From a virus, in the IMG/VR virus record IMGVR_UViG_3300010397_000068, positions 1-35,823 of that record: a stretch of DNA of 35,823 nucleotides, one strand, 5' to 3'. Positions 6,239-13,270 of the stretch are shown in pieces. Made by a program: the position numbers and the translations under genes. Numbering within the stretch: position 1 is the stretch's first letter; every line of letters begins with the position of its first letter. The notes under the pieces are model-generated. The model searched no databases, was not told the DNA's origin, and was given only the letters and a program-made list of their open reading frames with translations.

Positions 6239-6466
6239 TCAGCGCGCCGGCATCGAGCTCCACCCGCGCTTCGCCTTCTCCCGACACTCGGCGGCGTCGT
6301 CGCACGTCAACTCCGTCTTGTAGTCCTTCACGCCGGTCAGCTCGCGCTCGACCTGGGCGGCGGCCAGCACGTACCGCGATCGCCAGCAAACGCCGAGCTC
6401 CCACAGCCAGTTCACCAGCTGCAGGTATCGCTTCGTCACCGGCGACGGGACGGCGGCGACGGTCAC
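6239..6466 (-). CDS. Hypothetical protein, last gene of the early operon (75 aa)
   Basis: A GTG at 6466 overlaps the helicase stop (GTGA), with GGGAGG 7 nt upstream. The protein includes RYLQLVNWLWELGVCWRSRY and VERELTGVKDYKTELTCDDA. It is probably helical. No family recognised. Being co-translated with the helicase, it may act in replication. The much longer open frame above 6466 is a shadow of the helicase gene. Confidence 0.65.
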   Translation of the reverse strand: MTVAAVPSPVTKRYLQLVNWLWELGVCWRSRYVLAAAQVERELTGVKDYKTELTCDDAAECREKAKRGWSSMPAR

Positions 6467-8124
6467 AGGCCAGCCTCCCGGCCCATCAGCGTGGCGAGCT
6501 CGGCCCGCGGGATCGCCTTGTAGCCGTTCTTGAAGATGGCGCCGCAGATCCGGCCGGCGGTCTCGAACGGCATGTTGAGCGCGTCGATCCCGTACTTCCC
6601 CAGGAACTTCATGTGGCCGAAGGTGCACAGGCCGTGCTCGCGGCGGCCGATGGCCGTCGACAGCAGCTTGGACGCCTGCGCCTTCGTGCAGTTCTCCGGG
6701 ATGGGGATCTTGAAGCGGCTGAGCGCCGAGATCTGTTTGTCGCTGGCCGGCGTCGCGTACCGCTCTGACCACTCGTCGGTCGACGGGTCCTTCACACGAA
6801 AGATGCCGAAGGGGTCGACCTCCTGCACCCGCGTCCGCACCTTGCCCTTGAGCGCCGCCCGGCGGGCCGCCTCGATCTGGCGCCGGTGCTCGAGCTCGCG
6901 CGCGGCCGCCTCCAGCGCCTCGTCGGCCAGCATGCCGCCGTCGGCGTCGGCCACCTTCTCTTTGGCCAGCGCCAGCGTCTCGTCGTCGTACTTGCCGGCG
7001 AGGATGTCAGTGGCGGTCACCAGCGAATGCTTGCCGGCGTTGCCCACCAGGTCGACCAGCAGGCAGTCGACCTTGCCCGGCGCGATCCGGAGGCCGCGCC
7101 CGGCGCACTGCGCGTAAAGCGAGCGGCTTTCGGTCGGCCGCGCCATCACGACGCAGGAGATCGCCGGGTCGTCGTATCCCTCGGTGAGCACGCCGACGTT
7201 GAACAGGAACTGGTAGGCGCCGGCCTTGTGGTCGCGCAGCACCGTGGCGCGGGCCCGCGGGTCCGTCCCACCGTCCACCGCGCGCGCCGAATCCTTCCGG
7301 TATCGGTTGCAGATCTCGGCCAGCCGGTGCGCGTTCTCCACGCTGGTGGTGAAGATGATCGTGCGCCGGTCGCCCGCGTGCTCGAGCGCGGCGCCCACCA
7401 CCCCGTGCAGCGCCTCCTCGGCCGACATGATCGCGTCGAGCTCTCCCTGGTTCAGGTCCCCGGCGACCGTGCCGACCGAGCGCAGATCGATGGCCGCGAC
7501 CTCCACTTGCAGCGCCCGGATCGGGCACAGCCAGCCGTCCTTGATGGCGTCGCGGATCTCGTAGACGAACGCCACCGAGTCGAACACCAGCCCCATCGCC
7601 TTTTCGTCGTGGCGATCGGGCGTGGCGGTCAGCCCAAGGTGCCGCGCGCCGGGGAATGCGTCGTAGATCGCGCGGTAGCTGGCGCTCGGCGCGTGGTGGG
7701 CTTCGTCGGTGACGATCAGGTCAGGGCTGAAGCGGTCGCGGAAGGTCGACAGCCGATCGCCCCGCAGCGTCTGCACGCTGGCCACCACCACCTTCGTCCC
7801 GCGGGCGTACTGGTCGGCCTTCTCGATCGAGACCGCCTGTCCGGTCACGTCCTCCAGCGACTCGCGCCCCTGCTCGATCAGCTCCTGGCGGTGCGCCAGC
7901 CAGAGCACGCGGCCGCCGTGCTGGCGGACATACGTCGCCGCCGTGCGCGTCTTGCCGGTGCCGGTTGGGAGCACCAGCAGCGTGGACTGATGCTCCCCGA
8001 GGCAGGCGTGGATCCGGGCGATCGCCTCGTCCTGGTAGGGGCGCATCGTCATGCGCAACGGCTCCGGCGCGGCGATCCGCGCCGGTCGGTCGAACAGCGA
8101 CAGTGTGGCCCCTGTCGCACTCAT
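6463..8124 (-). CDS. Superfamily 2 DEAD/DEAH-box helicase (553 aa)
   Basis: ATP-dependent helicase of the type-III-restriction/UvrB-like SF2 group, probably serving phage replication. Motifs seen: MRPYQDEAI (Q-like motif near 28-35), LPTGTGKT (Walker A, 52-59), IVTDEAHH (motif II, 137-144), LTATP (motif III, 165-169) and QCAGRGLR (motif VI, near 340). The C-terminal 200 residues hold charged helices and a region ending FKIPIPENCTKAQASKL that may bind DNA or partners. The ATG at 8124 overlaps the ParB-like stop by 1 nt (TGATG). A nuclease domain is not visible, so a complete restriction enzyme is unlikely. Confidence 0.92.
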   Translation of the reverse strand: MSATGATLSLFDRPARIAAPEPLRMTMRPYQDEAIARIHACLGEHQSTLLVLPTGTGKTRTAATYVRQHGGRVLWLAHRQELIEQGRESLEDVTGQAVSIEKADQYARGTKVVVASVQTLRGDRLSTFRDRFSPDLIVTDEAHHAPSASYRAIYDAFPGARHLGLTATPDRHDEKAMGLVFDSVAFVYEIRDAIKDGWLCPIRALQVEVAAIDLRSVGTVAGDLNQGELDAIMSAEEALHGVVGAALEHAGDRRTIIFTTSVENAHRLAEICNRYRKDSARAVDGGTDPRARATVLRDHKAGAYQFLFNVGVLTEGYDDPAISCVVMARPTESRSLYAQCAGRGLRIAPGKVDCLLVDLVGNAGKHSLVTATDILAGKYDDETLALAKEKVADADGGMLADEALEAAARELEHRRQIEAARRAALKGKVRTRVQEVDPFGIFRVKDPSTDEWSERYATPASDKQISALSRFKIPIPENCTKAQASKLLSTAIGRREHGLCTFGHMKFLGKYGIDALNMPFETAGRICGAIFKNGYKAIPRAELATLMGREAGL

Positions 8125-9233
8125 CAGAACGCCAGCTCTTCGCCGTCGTCGCCACCGGGCAACGGCACGTCCGTCTCGGCCCCGGTCTCATCGACCGCCA
8201 CGACGCGGACGCCGCGCTTCCCGGTCGCCGGCTTGGCCTTGGTCGCCTCCACGGCGTTCGCCGCGCCGCCCACCGGGACAAACTTGCCGTCCACGGCCAC
8301 ACGCGCCTTGTCGCCGCCCAGCTTCAGCTCGGGCGGCACGTTGTCGCCGCCGTGGCGCCCCACCACGCCCGTCCCGCCGCACGCCGGGCAGTTCGGCGTC
8401 GATGCCGGCTGCGCCTTGCAGTAGAAGCACAGCGAGGCCGGGATGGCGTCCCGCACCGCGTGGCCGGCGTTCTGCACCTGCTCGCGGATGCGCTGCAGGT
8501 GCGCGCCCGCCACGGCGTAGTCGCCGCGCTTCTCCATCTCGGTCAGCTCGCGCAGGATGTTCTTGAGCGACTGATCCCAATCGCCCAGCCACTTCGCCGT
8601 CTCGTCGATGACCGATCGGCTGGCCAGCGACACCTCCAGGTCGAACGTCTTGAACCCGTCGGGAAGCTCGATCGGGCCGCCCGCGGCCTCTTCGGTCACG
8701 GCCGGCGCAGCGGACGCGGCGGCGCGCTGCTCGGCCTTCTTGACCGCTCCTGGGGTGATCCCGGCGGCGCGCGCGACGGCCTTGCGGGCCTCCGCTTTGA
8801 CCTTGTTCGGAGACTTTGACGCGCCGCTAGAACCGGGGACATTGTCCCCGTTACTCAGCGCGTCGTTTGAGCGGATCTTTTGCTCCTGCAGGGCGACCAG
8901 CCGGAGGATCGCCTGCGCCCGCTCACCCTCGGAGTGCCGGCGGTAGATGTTCTCCTTTTCCTCCAGCTCGGCGGCTTCCTTGTCGGTGCAGTCGACGACG
9001 TGGAACCACAGCTTCTTGCGCTTGTTCAGCAGGGCGCCGGCGAACCGGTCGCGCCCGCAGATCAGCAGCTTGTCGTCGGCCCGGACGGTCGGCGCGTGGA
9101 TGTACTCTTTGCCGCTGTCGTCCTCATCCTTGGCCAGCGCCTGGACGTGGGGCGCCTTCGTCCGGCGCTTCACGTCGTTCATGTCGACGCGGATCGCCTT
9201 GACGGCCAGCTGCTTGTATCCCAGCCACTTCAC
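8124..9233 (-). CDS. ParB/Srx-fold protein with a C-terminal zinc-ribbon motif (369 aa)
   Basis: The N-terminal about 110 residues resemble a ParB N-domain: APTVRADDKLLICGRDRFAG (the GxxR box) and ELEEKENIYRRH (the ENxxR box). A helical, possibly helix-turn-helix part follows (ARAAGITPGAVKKAEQR). Near residue 270, CFYCKAQ and CPACGGTG form a CxxC...CxxC zinc ribbon. The GTG at 9233 overlaps the preceding stop by 4 nt. ParB-like proteins in phages can act as DNA binders, nucleases or partition proteins; no ParA partner is visible. A copy of the 17-bp palindrome lies inside the coding sequence, encoding GDNVPG in the linker. Confidence 0.8.
   Translation of the reverse strand: MKWLGYKQLAVKAIRVDMNDVKRRTKAPHVQALAKDEDDSGKEYIHAPTVRADDKLLICGRDRFAGALLNKRKKLWFHVVDCTDKEAAELEEKENIYRRHSEGERAQAILRLVALQEQKIRSNDALSNGDNVPGSSGASKSPNKVKAEARKAVARAAGITPGAVKKAEQRAAASAAPAVTEEAAGGPIELPDGFKTFDLEVSLASRSVIDETAKWLGDWDQSLKNILRELTEMEKRGDYAVAGAHLQRIREQVQNAGHAVRDAIPASLCFYCKAQPASTPNCPACGGTGVVGRHGGDNVPPELKLGGDKARVAVDGKFVPVGGAANAVEATKAKPATGKRGVRVVAVDETGAETDVPLPGGDDGEELAF
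8834..8850. repeat. 17-bp palindrome, copy 2 of 3, inside the ParB-like gene
   Basis: CGGGGACATTGTCCCCG. It keeps the frame open and falls in the likely linker after the ParB-like domain. See the copies at 263-279 and 26186-26202. Confidence 0.85.
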
Positions 9234-9520
9234 GCGAGCACCGCCCCGGCCATCGCCAGTTCGAACTCGTCGCGCAGGCGCCGCAGCACCTTGGCGCGCT
9301 CCCCAGCTGCGGCCACGCGCTTCTTCCGGCGCTCGCGCTGGTCGTGGTCGCCGTAGTAGCTGCCGCCGTCCATGTCGGCGGCCGAGTCTTCGAGCGCCGC
9401 CCGGATGAGCCGGGCGAGAGCGACCGTGACCTTCGTCTGGTCATCCTCGAACGGCACCACCGCCGGCGCGGTGCAGTCGGTGGGGTACTTCTCATGAGCG
9501 GCCAGCAGCCCGCCGTTCAT
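9230..9520 (-). CDS. Hypothetical protein (96 aa)
   Basis: The ATG at 9520 overlaps the previous stop (ATGA), and the stop overlaps the ParB-like start (GTGA). The C-terminal half is strongly charged and helical (DHDQRERRKKRVAAAGERAK, then VLRRLRDEFELAMAG). No known motif. Tight coupling on both sides places it in the replication/recombination operon. Confidence 0.7.
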   Translation of the reverse strand: MNGGLLAAHEKYPTDCTAPAVVPFEDDQTKVTVALARLIRAALEDSAADMDGGSYYGDHDQRERRKKRVAAAGERAKVLRRLRDEFELAMAGAVLA

Positions 9521-9726
9521 CGGCCACCCGCCTTGATCTCGGCCAGCGCCTCAAGATAGGCGGCCGCGAACATGTCGAACACCTCGGCCACCGCTTGACG
9601 CGGTGTCACCGACGCGGTAGACGCCTGGGGCTTCTTAAAATCGGGGCGTGGCGCAGCCTGGTAGCGCGTTCGGTTCGGGACCGAACGATCAGCCGGACCG
9701 GCCGACGCAGCGGAATGGGGTTCCAT
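9517..9726 (-). CDS. Small protein whose 5' part overlaps the attP candidate (69 aa)
   Basis: The ATG at 9726 has GGAG 6 nt upstream. The first half (ADRSVPNRTRYQAAPRPDFK) is the antisense translation of the tRNA-Pro fragment at 9642-9690. The second half (TPRQAVAEVFDMFAAAYLEA) looks like a normal helix. If the phage integrates through this tRNA segment, the gene would be split. Either it is a real gene with an N-terminus captured from the tRNA, or only the C-terminal half is functional. Confidence 0.5.
   Translation of the reverse strand: MEPHSAASAGPADRSVPNRTRYQAAPRPDFKKPQASTASVTPRQAVAEVFDMFAAAYLEALAEIKAGGR
9595..9623 (+). promoter_or_regulatory. Sigma70-like promoter pointing into the tRNA-Pro fragment
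   Basis: TTGACG (9595-9600), 17-nt spacer, TAGACG (9618-9623). The predicted start (about 9630) is roughly 12 nt before the tRNA 5' end at 9642. No plus-strand gene follows, so it fits a promoter for a tRNA rebuilt after integration. The -35 is near consensus, the -10 is weak. Confidence 0.45.
9642..9690 (+). other. attP: 5' half of tRNA-Pro(CGG), candidate attP core
   Basis: The segment reads as a tRNA from position 1 to the variable loop: acceptor strand CGGGGCG, TG, D-arm GCGC-AGCCTGGTA-GCGC, then anticodon arm TTCGG-TTCGGGA-CCGAA with anticodon CGG, then CGATC. The expected T-arm (GGTTCGAATCC-like) and 3' acceptor strand CGCCCCG are absent downstream. The close match to bacterial tRNA-Pro in the D-arm and anticodon loop makes chance unlikely. 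It lies about 200 bp beyond the integrase stop, the usual place for an attachment site. The exact crossover point cannot be seen without the host attB. Confidence 0.75.
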
Positions 9727-9844
9727 GCTGGTCTCCGTTCTGAGGTTGTCTCGAGCCCACAAGGCTCCGCGCGCCTTCTGCACACAGAAGGGCCACCGAC
9801 GGCTGCGGGAAGAACGCGCGAAGGCTTGCAGGCTCGAAATCCAT
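9689..9844 (-). CDS. Possible small protein between integrase and attP (51 aa)
   Basis: An ATG at 9844 has AGAAGG 8 nt upstream. The predicted product starts MDFEPASLRAFFPQPSVALL and ends in the attP region, overlapping the next start by 38 nt. Its second half looks less protein-like. It may be a real small gene (such as an excision factor), but no family features are visible, so this is a weak call. The stretch 9845-9897 otherwise holds nothing I recognise. Confidence 0.3.
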   Translation of the reverse strand: MDFEPASLRAFFPQPSVALLCAEGARSLVGSRQPQNGDQHGTPFRCVGRSG

Positions 9845-9897
9845 CGGTGGCACCTTCTTGGATGACAGAGCCGAAACACGACCGCAAGAAAAAGCGA

Positions 9898-10962
9898 TCA
9901 GGCCCTTGCTTTTTGTGACGCAGGACCTATGGGCGCGCGCTTCGGCGGCGCCCGATCGCGCCACTCGCGGAAGCGGGCCGCCTCGATCTTGTCGCGCGTC
10001 CCGATCGCTTCCTCCAGCGACTCAACGTTGTAACGCTGCTGGCTCTCCAGCGTGGAGTGGCCGGCGAGCTTCATCACGCGCACTGAGTCGGCGCCGCGGC
10101 GGATCGCCAGCGTCACGAACGAGCGCCGCAGATCGTGCAGCCACGTCGGCCCGCTCGGCCCGTCGGCGGCGGCGCGCCGCTCGAGCTTATTGAACCGGCG
10201 GGTGAAGAAGTCCGGCGAGTACGGGCGCTGCCGGCGCGGGTTCACAAACGCCCAGCGGCAGAAGCGCGCCTCACGCAGCGATCGCCGGTAGACGTCGAGC
10301 GCGCGCAGCGCGTCCGCGCTCACGATGGTCACGCGCCCCTTCTTCCGGCCGCGCCGCCCCTTGGCGATGCCCGGCGGGATCGTGATGAGCCGGCGGCGAC
10401 GGTCGATCCAACACACCTCGAGCAGCGCGAGCTCGCGGCGGCGCATCCCCGAGCTGTGGGCGACCAGCACCAGGGCGCGCTCGAGCAGATCGGCCCGGCG
10501 CAGGAAGGCGCCCAGCGAGATCGGCGCGGCCGCGTCTTCCTCCACGACGTTGAGCCGCACGTTTTGCACGGGCGCCAGCAGATCGGCCTCAGTCGCCGCC
10601 GCCAGCGGATCGCGCTCCTGCCAGCCGCGCCGCATGGCCAGCTTCGTCAGGCGCCGGATGAGGATCACTTCGTTGTTGATCGTCTTGTCGCTCGGCGGCC
10701 GGCGGCGGATCGTTACCTCGCCGCGCCGGGTCTTGCGGTACGCGCGCACGCGGTCGATGCCGGTCTCAGCCACCGCCTCTGGCCCGAGCAGTCGCAGGAC
10801 GTGCTTGCCCTCGCTCCGGCGCGTCTTCGGCGCCTCGAGCTGCTCGATCTCTGGCTCGTATCGCTCCCAGAGCTCCAACCATGTCAGGCGGGCGCCGGTC
10901 GGCCGGATCGCCGCCGTCACCGCAGCGGTTATCCGCTGCACCAGCTCGTCGTTCGTCTCCAC
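9898..10962 (-). CDS. int: Tyrosine-family integrase (354 aa)
   Basis: Site-specific recombinase for integration and excision. The catalytic set is visible: first Arg in HSSGMRRRELALLEVCW, the beta-hairpin Lys in a basic stretch (KGRRGRKKGRVTI), HxxR in WLHDLRRSFVTLA, then His and the nucleophile Tyr in LAGHSTLESQQRYN. The N-terminal half resembles a core-binding SAM-like domain (TWLELWERYEPEIEQLE). I chose the GTG at 10962 because CAGGAGA lies 8 nt upstream; an ATG at 11007 is possible but lacks a good ribosome site. The 73-nt gap to the upstream gene holds only that signal and a GC-rich hairpin. attP candidate lies downstream at 9642-9690. Confidence 0.93.
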   Translation of the reverse strand: METNDELVQRITAAVTAAIRPTGARLTWLELWERYEPEIEQLEAPKTRRSEGKHVLRLLGPEAVAETGIDRVRAYRKTRRGEVTIRRRPPSDKTINNEVILIRRLTKLAMRRGWQERDPLAAATEADLLAPVQNVRLNVVEEDAAAPISLGAFLRRADLLERALVLVAHSSGMRRRELALLEVCWIDRRRRLITIPPGIAKGRRGRKKGRVTIVSADALRALDVYRRSLREARFCRWAFVNPRRQRPYSPDFFTRRFNKLERRAAADGPSGPTWLHDLRRSFVTLAIRRGADSVRVMKLAGHSTLESQQRYNVESLEEAIGTRDKIEAARFREWRDRAPPKRAPIGPASQKARA

Positions 10963-11035
10963 GTGGGCGTCTCCTGTCGCGACGCCACTCCCCCCGGAGG
11001 GCGACATCGGATCCCAGACGTCGGGCTTGAGTGAT

Positions 11036-11728
11036 TTACGTAGGAGCGTGCGCGCAAGCACGCTTTGACCAGCACCCGCGGCAGTGTTCGCCGGGGCGCG
11101 GCGTTTCGTCGAGCATGGCGGCGTTCTTCACCTCGCCAAAGATGCGCATCCAGTCGGCCGACCCGATCACCACCTCGCGGCCGACGTCCCAGAAGCCGTC
11201 GCGGGCGTAGTAGATCATGGGGATGTAGCTCGCGCTGTCCGTGCGCGCGGCCAGCGCCGTCCCGGCGGCGTTCACCTGCAGGTTGTCGACGGCGGGCGTG
11301 GTCGGCCACTTCCCCGTTTTCCAGTCGGCCACGTAGATGCACCCGTGGCGCTCCCAGGCGATGTCGGCGCGCCCGGCGGTCAGCAGCGAAGGCTGGCCCG
11401 GCGCCGGATCGTAGACGTGCGGCTGGGTCTCCACGGCGGCCACGTACTGGCCGTCGAAGCCGAGCCCCCACAAGATCTCGGTCTCGACGTTCACCGTCGG
11501 CCTGAACTCGTCGGTCGACGCCAGCAGATCGATCCACCCCTGCATCTCCATGTCGTCGACCTGGGGCACCTGGCCGCGCGACATCCCCACCGGGTCGACC
11601 TCGACGGCGGCGTGGAACTTCGTGCCGCGATCCATGGCCGCCTGCTGCTCTGGCGTGCGCGGCCGCTCCCGATTCAGCTTCCGCGCGAACCCGCAGTGGC
11701 GCACCAGCGCCGACGCCGAGACAATCAC
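11036..11728 (-). CDS. Cas4/RecB-like PD-(D/E)XK exonuclease with a probable Fe-S cluster (230 aa)
   Basis: The nuclease core is visible as LLTAGRADIAWERHG followed by IYVADWKTGKWP (Asp then D-x-K) and a downstream Gln helix (DNLQVNAAG). One Cys near residue 12 (VRHCGF) and a C-terminal CRGCWSKRAC (C-x2-C-x5-C) form the split four-Cys pattern that binds a 4Fe-4S cluster in Cas4 and AddB nucleases. I chose the GTG at 11728, which overlaps the previous stop (GTGA) with GGAGG 5 nt upstream. Beside an annealase it most likely makes the single-stranded DNA that the annealase uses. No Cas1/Cas2 or CRISPR array is present. Confidence 0.85.
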   Translation of the reverse strand: MIVSASALVRHCGFARKLNRERPRTPEQQAAMDRGTKFHAAVEVDPVGMSRGQVPQVDDMEMQGWIDLLASTDEFRPTVNVETEILWGLGFDGQYVAAVETQPHVYDPAPGQPSLLTAGRADIAWERHGCIYVADWKTGKWPTTPAVDNLQVNAAGTALAARTDSASYIPMIYYARDGFWDVGREVVIGSADWMRIFGEVKNAAMLDETPRPGEHCRGCWSKRACAHAPT

Positions 11729-11910
11729 GACGGCCTCCGGTCGATCGGTTTCTCTCCGGCCATCGCGCGCACCGCGTCGGCGATGAACTGGTCGCGGTGC
11801 GCGAAGATGTAGCAGCTCGGGCACGGGCAATACTTCGCCCGCTTGGTGGCGCAGTAGCGCACGCAGGCCATCGACACCCGCGTGGCGAGGTGCCAAAACC
11901 AGCGCCTCAT
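11725..11910 (-). CDS. Small Cys-rich protein between annealase and nuclease (61 aa)
   Basis: The ATG at 11910 overlaps the annealase stop (ATGA). Five Cys fall in a short stretch (ACVRYCATKRAKYCPCPSCY, residues about 15-34), suggesting a zinc-binding fold. A helix follows (DQFIADAVRAMAG). No family recognised. Its position between the two recombination genes suggests an accessory role. Confidence 0.65.
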   Translation of the reverse strand: MRRWFWHLATRVSMACVRYCATKRAKYCPCPSCYIFAHRDQFIADAVRAMAGEKPIDRRPS

Positions 11911-12887
11911 TTCGCCTGCCCCTTCGCCCGCGCGTCGGCAAGCAGCACGTCGTAGAGCGGCTTGCCGTGGGCGCTCAGCAGCAGGTGCGCCGTCACGGCC
12001 TGCATCTCCGTCAGGCGCCCGAGGATGCGAACGGCGTCGATCTGCGCTGTCTCGATGCCGAACCGCTCGGCGAACCAGATGCGCATCATGCCCAGCTTCC
12101 AGCCGAGCCGCTTCAGCTGGCCCTTGATGGCCTCCAGCGCCTCGGGACTGGCGGCCTCGCCGGTGTCAGGGGTATCGCTTGAAGGTGCGTCGGCAGGAGC
12201 CGCACCAGGAGAACTGGCCGATTCCGTCGGCTGGGATGCGGACGGCGAACGCAGGGGATCGGCAGATGGGGCAACGCCGCCGGCGCCGGCCATCAGGTCG
12301 TGCGGGTTGCTCACGCGGCTCTTGAGCTTCCACATCGTCTTCGGCTTGCCGTCGCGGTCCTTGCTCTGGTAACTGATCGCGTACTTCGCTTTCCATTCTT
12401 CCCTCCAGTTCGCGTCCCACATGTCCGTCGCGACGCCCAGATCCTTGCAGCAGCGAGAGAGCGCGTCCGTCTTCGCCCCCTCGACGCAGCTGGCGTACGA
12501 CATGTTCGGGTTGTTCTCCCGGTAGAAGCACTCGCCGACGGCCTCAGCGACGAAGCGGCCCAGGCACACCAGGGCGCCGTGGTAGACGACGATGTTGCCC
12601 ATCACGCGGGCCGGCGAGCGCGGCAGGATGCTCCACCCCCCGGCGCCGAACGCGCGCGTCAGGATCCGGCGGTAGGCGACGCCGGGCAGGAAGACGATGC
12701 CGTCGGGCTTGATCTCGACGTCGCGCGGGTCCGGCGGCTCGGCCAGCACCTTGCGCGCGGCCTCGGGGAACGGCTCGGTCGCCGCCCCCTCGAACCCGCG
12801 GAAGAACTGCGCCGGCGGCGTTGCCATCTCACCGGCCGGCGCGCGCTGCGCCAGCGCCAGCGATTCGGATGCGTTGGTTGCGGTCAT
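11907..12887 (-). CDS. Mgm101/Rad52-like single-strand annealing protein (326 aa)
   Basis: The central domain (about residues 60-165) carries GVAYRRILTRAFGAGGW, then ALVCLGRFVAEAVGECFY, then EGAKTDALSRCCKDLGVATD with MWDANWREEWKAKY. This is the arrangement of the mitochondrial Mgm101 family of the Rad52 superfamily, also used by phages as recombinases. A low-complexity Ser/Pro/Ala linker (about 205-245) joins a C-terminal helical domain (KGQLKRLGWKLGMMRIWFAE). The ATG at 12887 has AAGGA 6-7 nt upstream. With the Cas4-like nuclease it would form an exonuclease-annealase recombination pair, functionally like lambda Exo/Beta. Confidence 0.85.
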   Translation of the reverse strand: MTATNASESLALAQRAPAGEMATPPAQFFRGFEGAATEPFPEAARKVLAEPPDPRDVEIKPDGIVFLPGVAYRRILTRAFGAGGWSILPRSPARVMGNIVVYHGALVCLGRFVAEAVGECFYRENNPNMSYASCVEGAKTDALSRCCKDLGVATDMWDANWREEWKAKYAISYQSKDRDGKPKTMWKLKSRVSNPHDLMAGAGGVAPSADPLRSPSASQPTESASSPGAAPADAPSSDTPDTGEAASPEALEAIKGQLKRLGWKLGMMRIWFAERFGIETAQIDAVRILGRLTEMQAVTAHLLLSAHGKPLYDVLLADARAKGQAK

Positions 12888-13150
12888 TGGGGATCCTTTC
12901 GTACGCTTCGGTTGTAGGTGTCGCAGCGGTCGCACCTGCACGACCCGGAATGGCCAGCCGGGCGGCCGGCGATGAGAGGCGTTTCGAACATCGGCGCCAC
13001 CTCGTAATTGCCGACGAGCGCAGCCACGACGTTGACGGCGCGTTCCTCGATCTGCTCGTCCGTCAGGGGGACGCCGTCCCGCACGCGCAGGACGGTGAGC
13101 CCGTCGGCGACCAGGCTGATGAGCGCCGCGTGCAGCGGCGGCCGGCTCAC
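12884..13150 (-). CDS. Hypothetical early protein with a CxCxxC motif (88 aa)
   Basis: The GTG at 13150 overlaps the preceding stop by 4 nt (GTGA); a second GTG at 13153 is the alternative. The middle looks helical (TDEQIEERAVNVVAALVGNY) and the C-terminus has SCRCDRCDTYNRS, a possible metal site. The stop overlaps the annealase ATG. Second gene of the early operon; no family recognised. Confidence 0.65.
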   Translation of the reverse strand: MSRPPLHAALISLVADGLTVLRVRDGVPLTDEQIEERAVNVVAALVGNYEVAPMFETPLIAGRPAGHSGSCRCDRCDTYNRSVRKDPQ

Positions 13151-13263
13151 CACGACACATCCTCGTCGTCGTAGGTGCGGCCGTCGTCCGGCTCGCTGTC
13201 GTCGAAGAAGTCGGACAGCTCTACCTCGATGAACTCGGGCACCGCTTCGTTCGTGTTGTCCAT
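13147..13263 (-). CDS. Very acidic small protein, first gene of the early operon (38 aa)
   Basis: Starting MDNTNEAVPEFIEVELSDFF, 15 of 38 residues are Asp or Glu and only one is basic. The ATG at 13263 lies about 8 nt past the -10 box at 13276-13271, so the transcript could be leaderless. An in-frame ATG at 13269 is less likely, being upstream of the expected start of transcription. Small acidic first-expressed phage proteins are often DNA mimics or inhibitors of host enzymes; here that is only a suggestion. Confidence 0.6.
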   Translation of the reverse strand: MDNTNEAVPEFIEVELSDFFDDSEPDDGRTYDDEDVSW

Positions 13264-13270
13264 GCCCATC

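Noticed and set aside
6463-8124. The helicase as the R subunit of a restriction enzyme
   Set aside because: No methyltransferase or specificity gene is adjacent, and no nuclease motif is visible in the protein.
8124-9233. The ParB-like protein as proof of a plasmid-like prophage
   Set aside because: There is no ParA, and a clear integrase and tRNA-based attP candidate are present. ParB-fold proteins have other roles in phages.
11045-11064. Inverted repeat AGCGTGC-GCGCAA-GCACGCT as a terminator
   Set aside because: It is inside the Cas4-like coding sequence and has no U-tract in the direction of transcription.
11036-11728. The Cas4-like nuclease as part of a CRISPR-Cas system
   Set aside because: No Cas1, Cas2 or repeat-spacer array is in the circle, and the neighbours are recombination genes.
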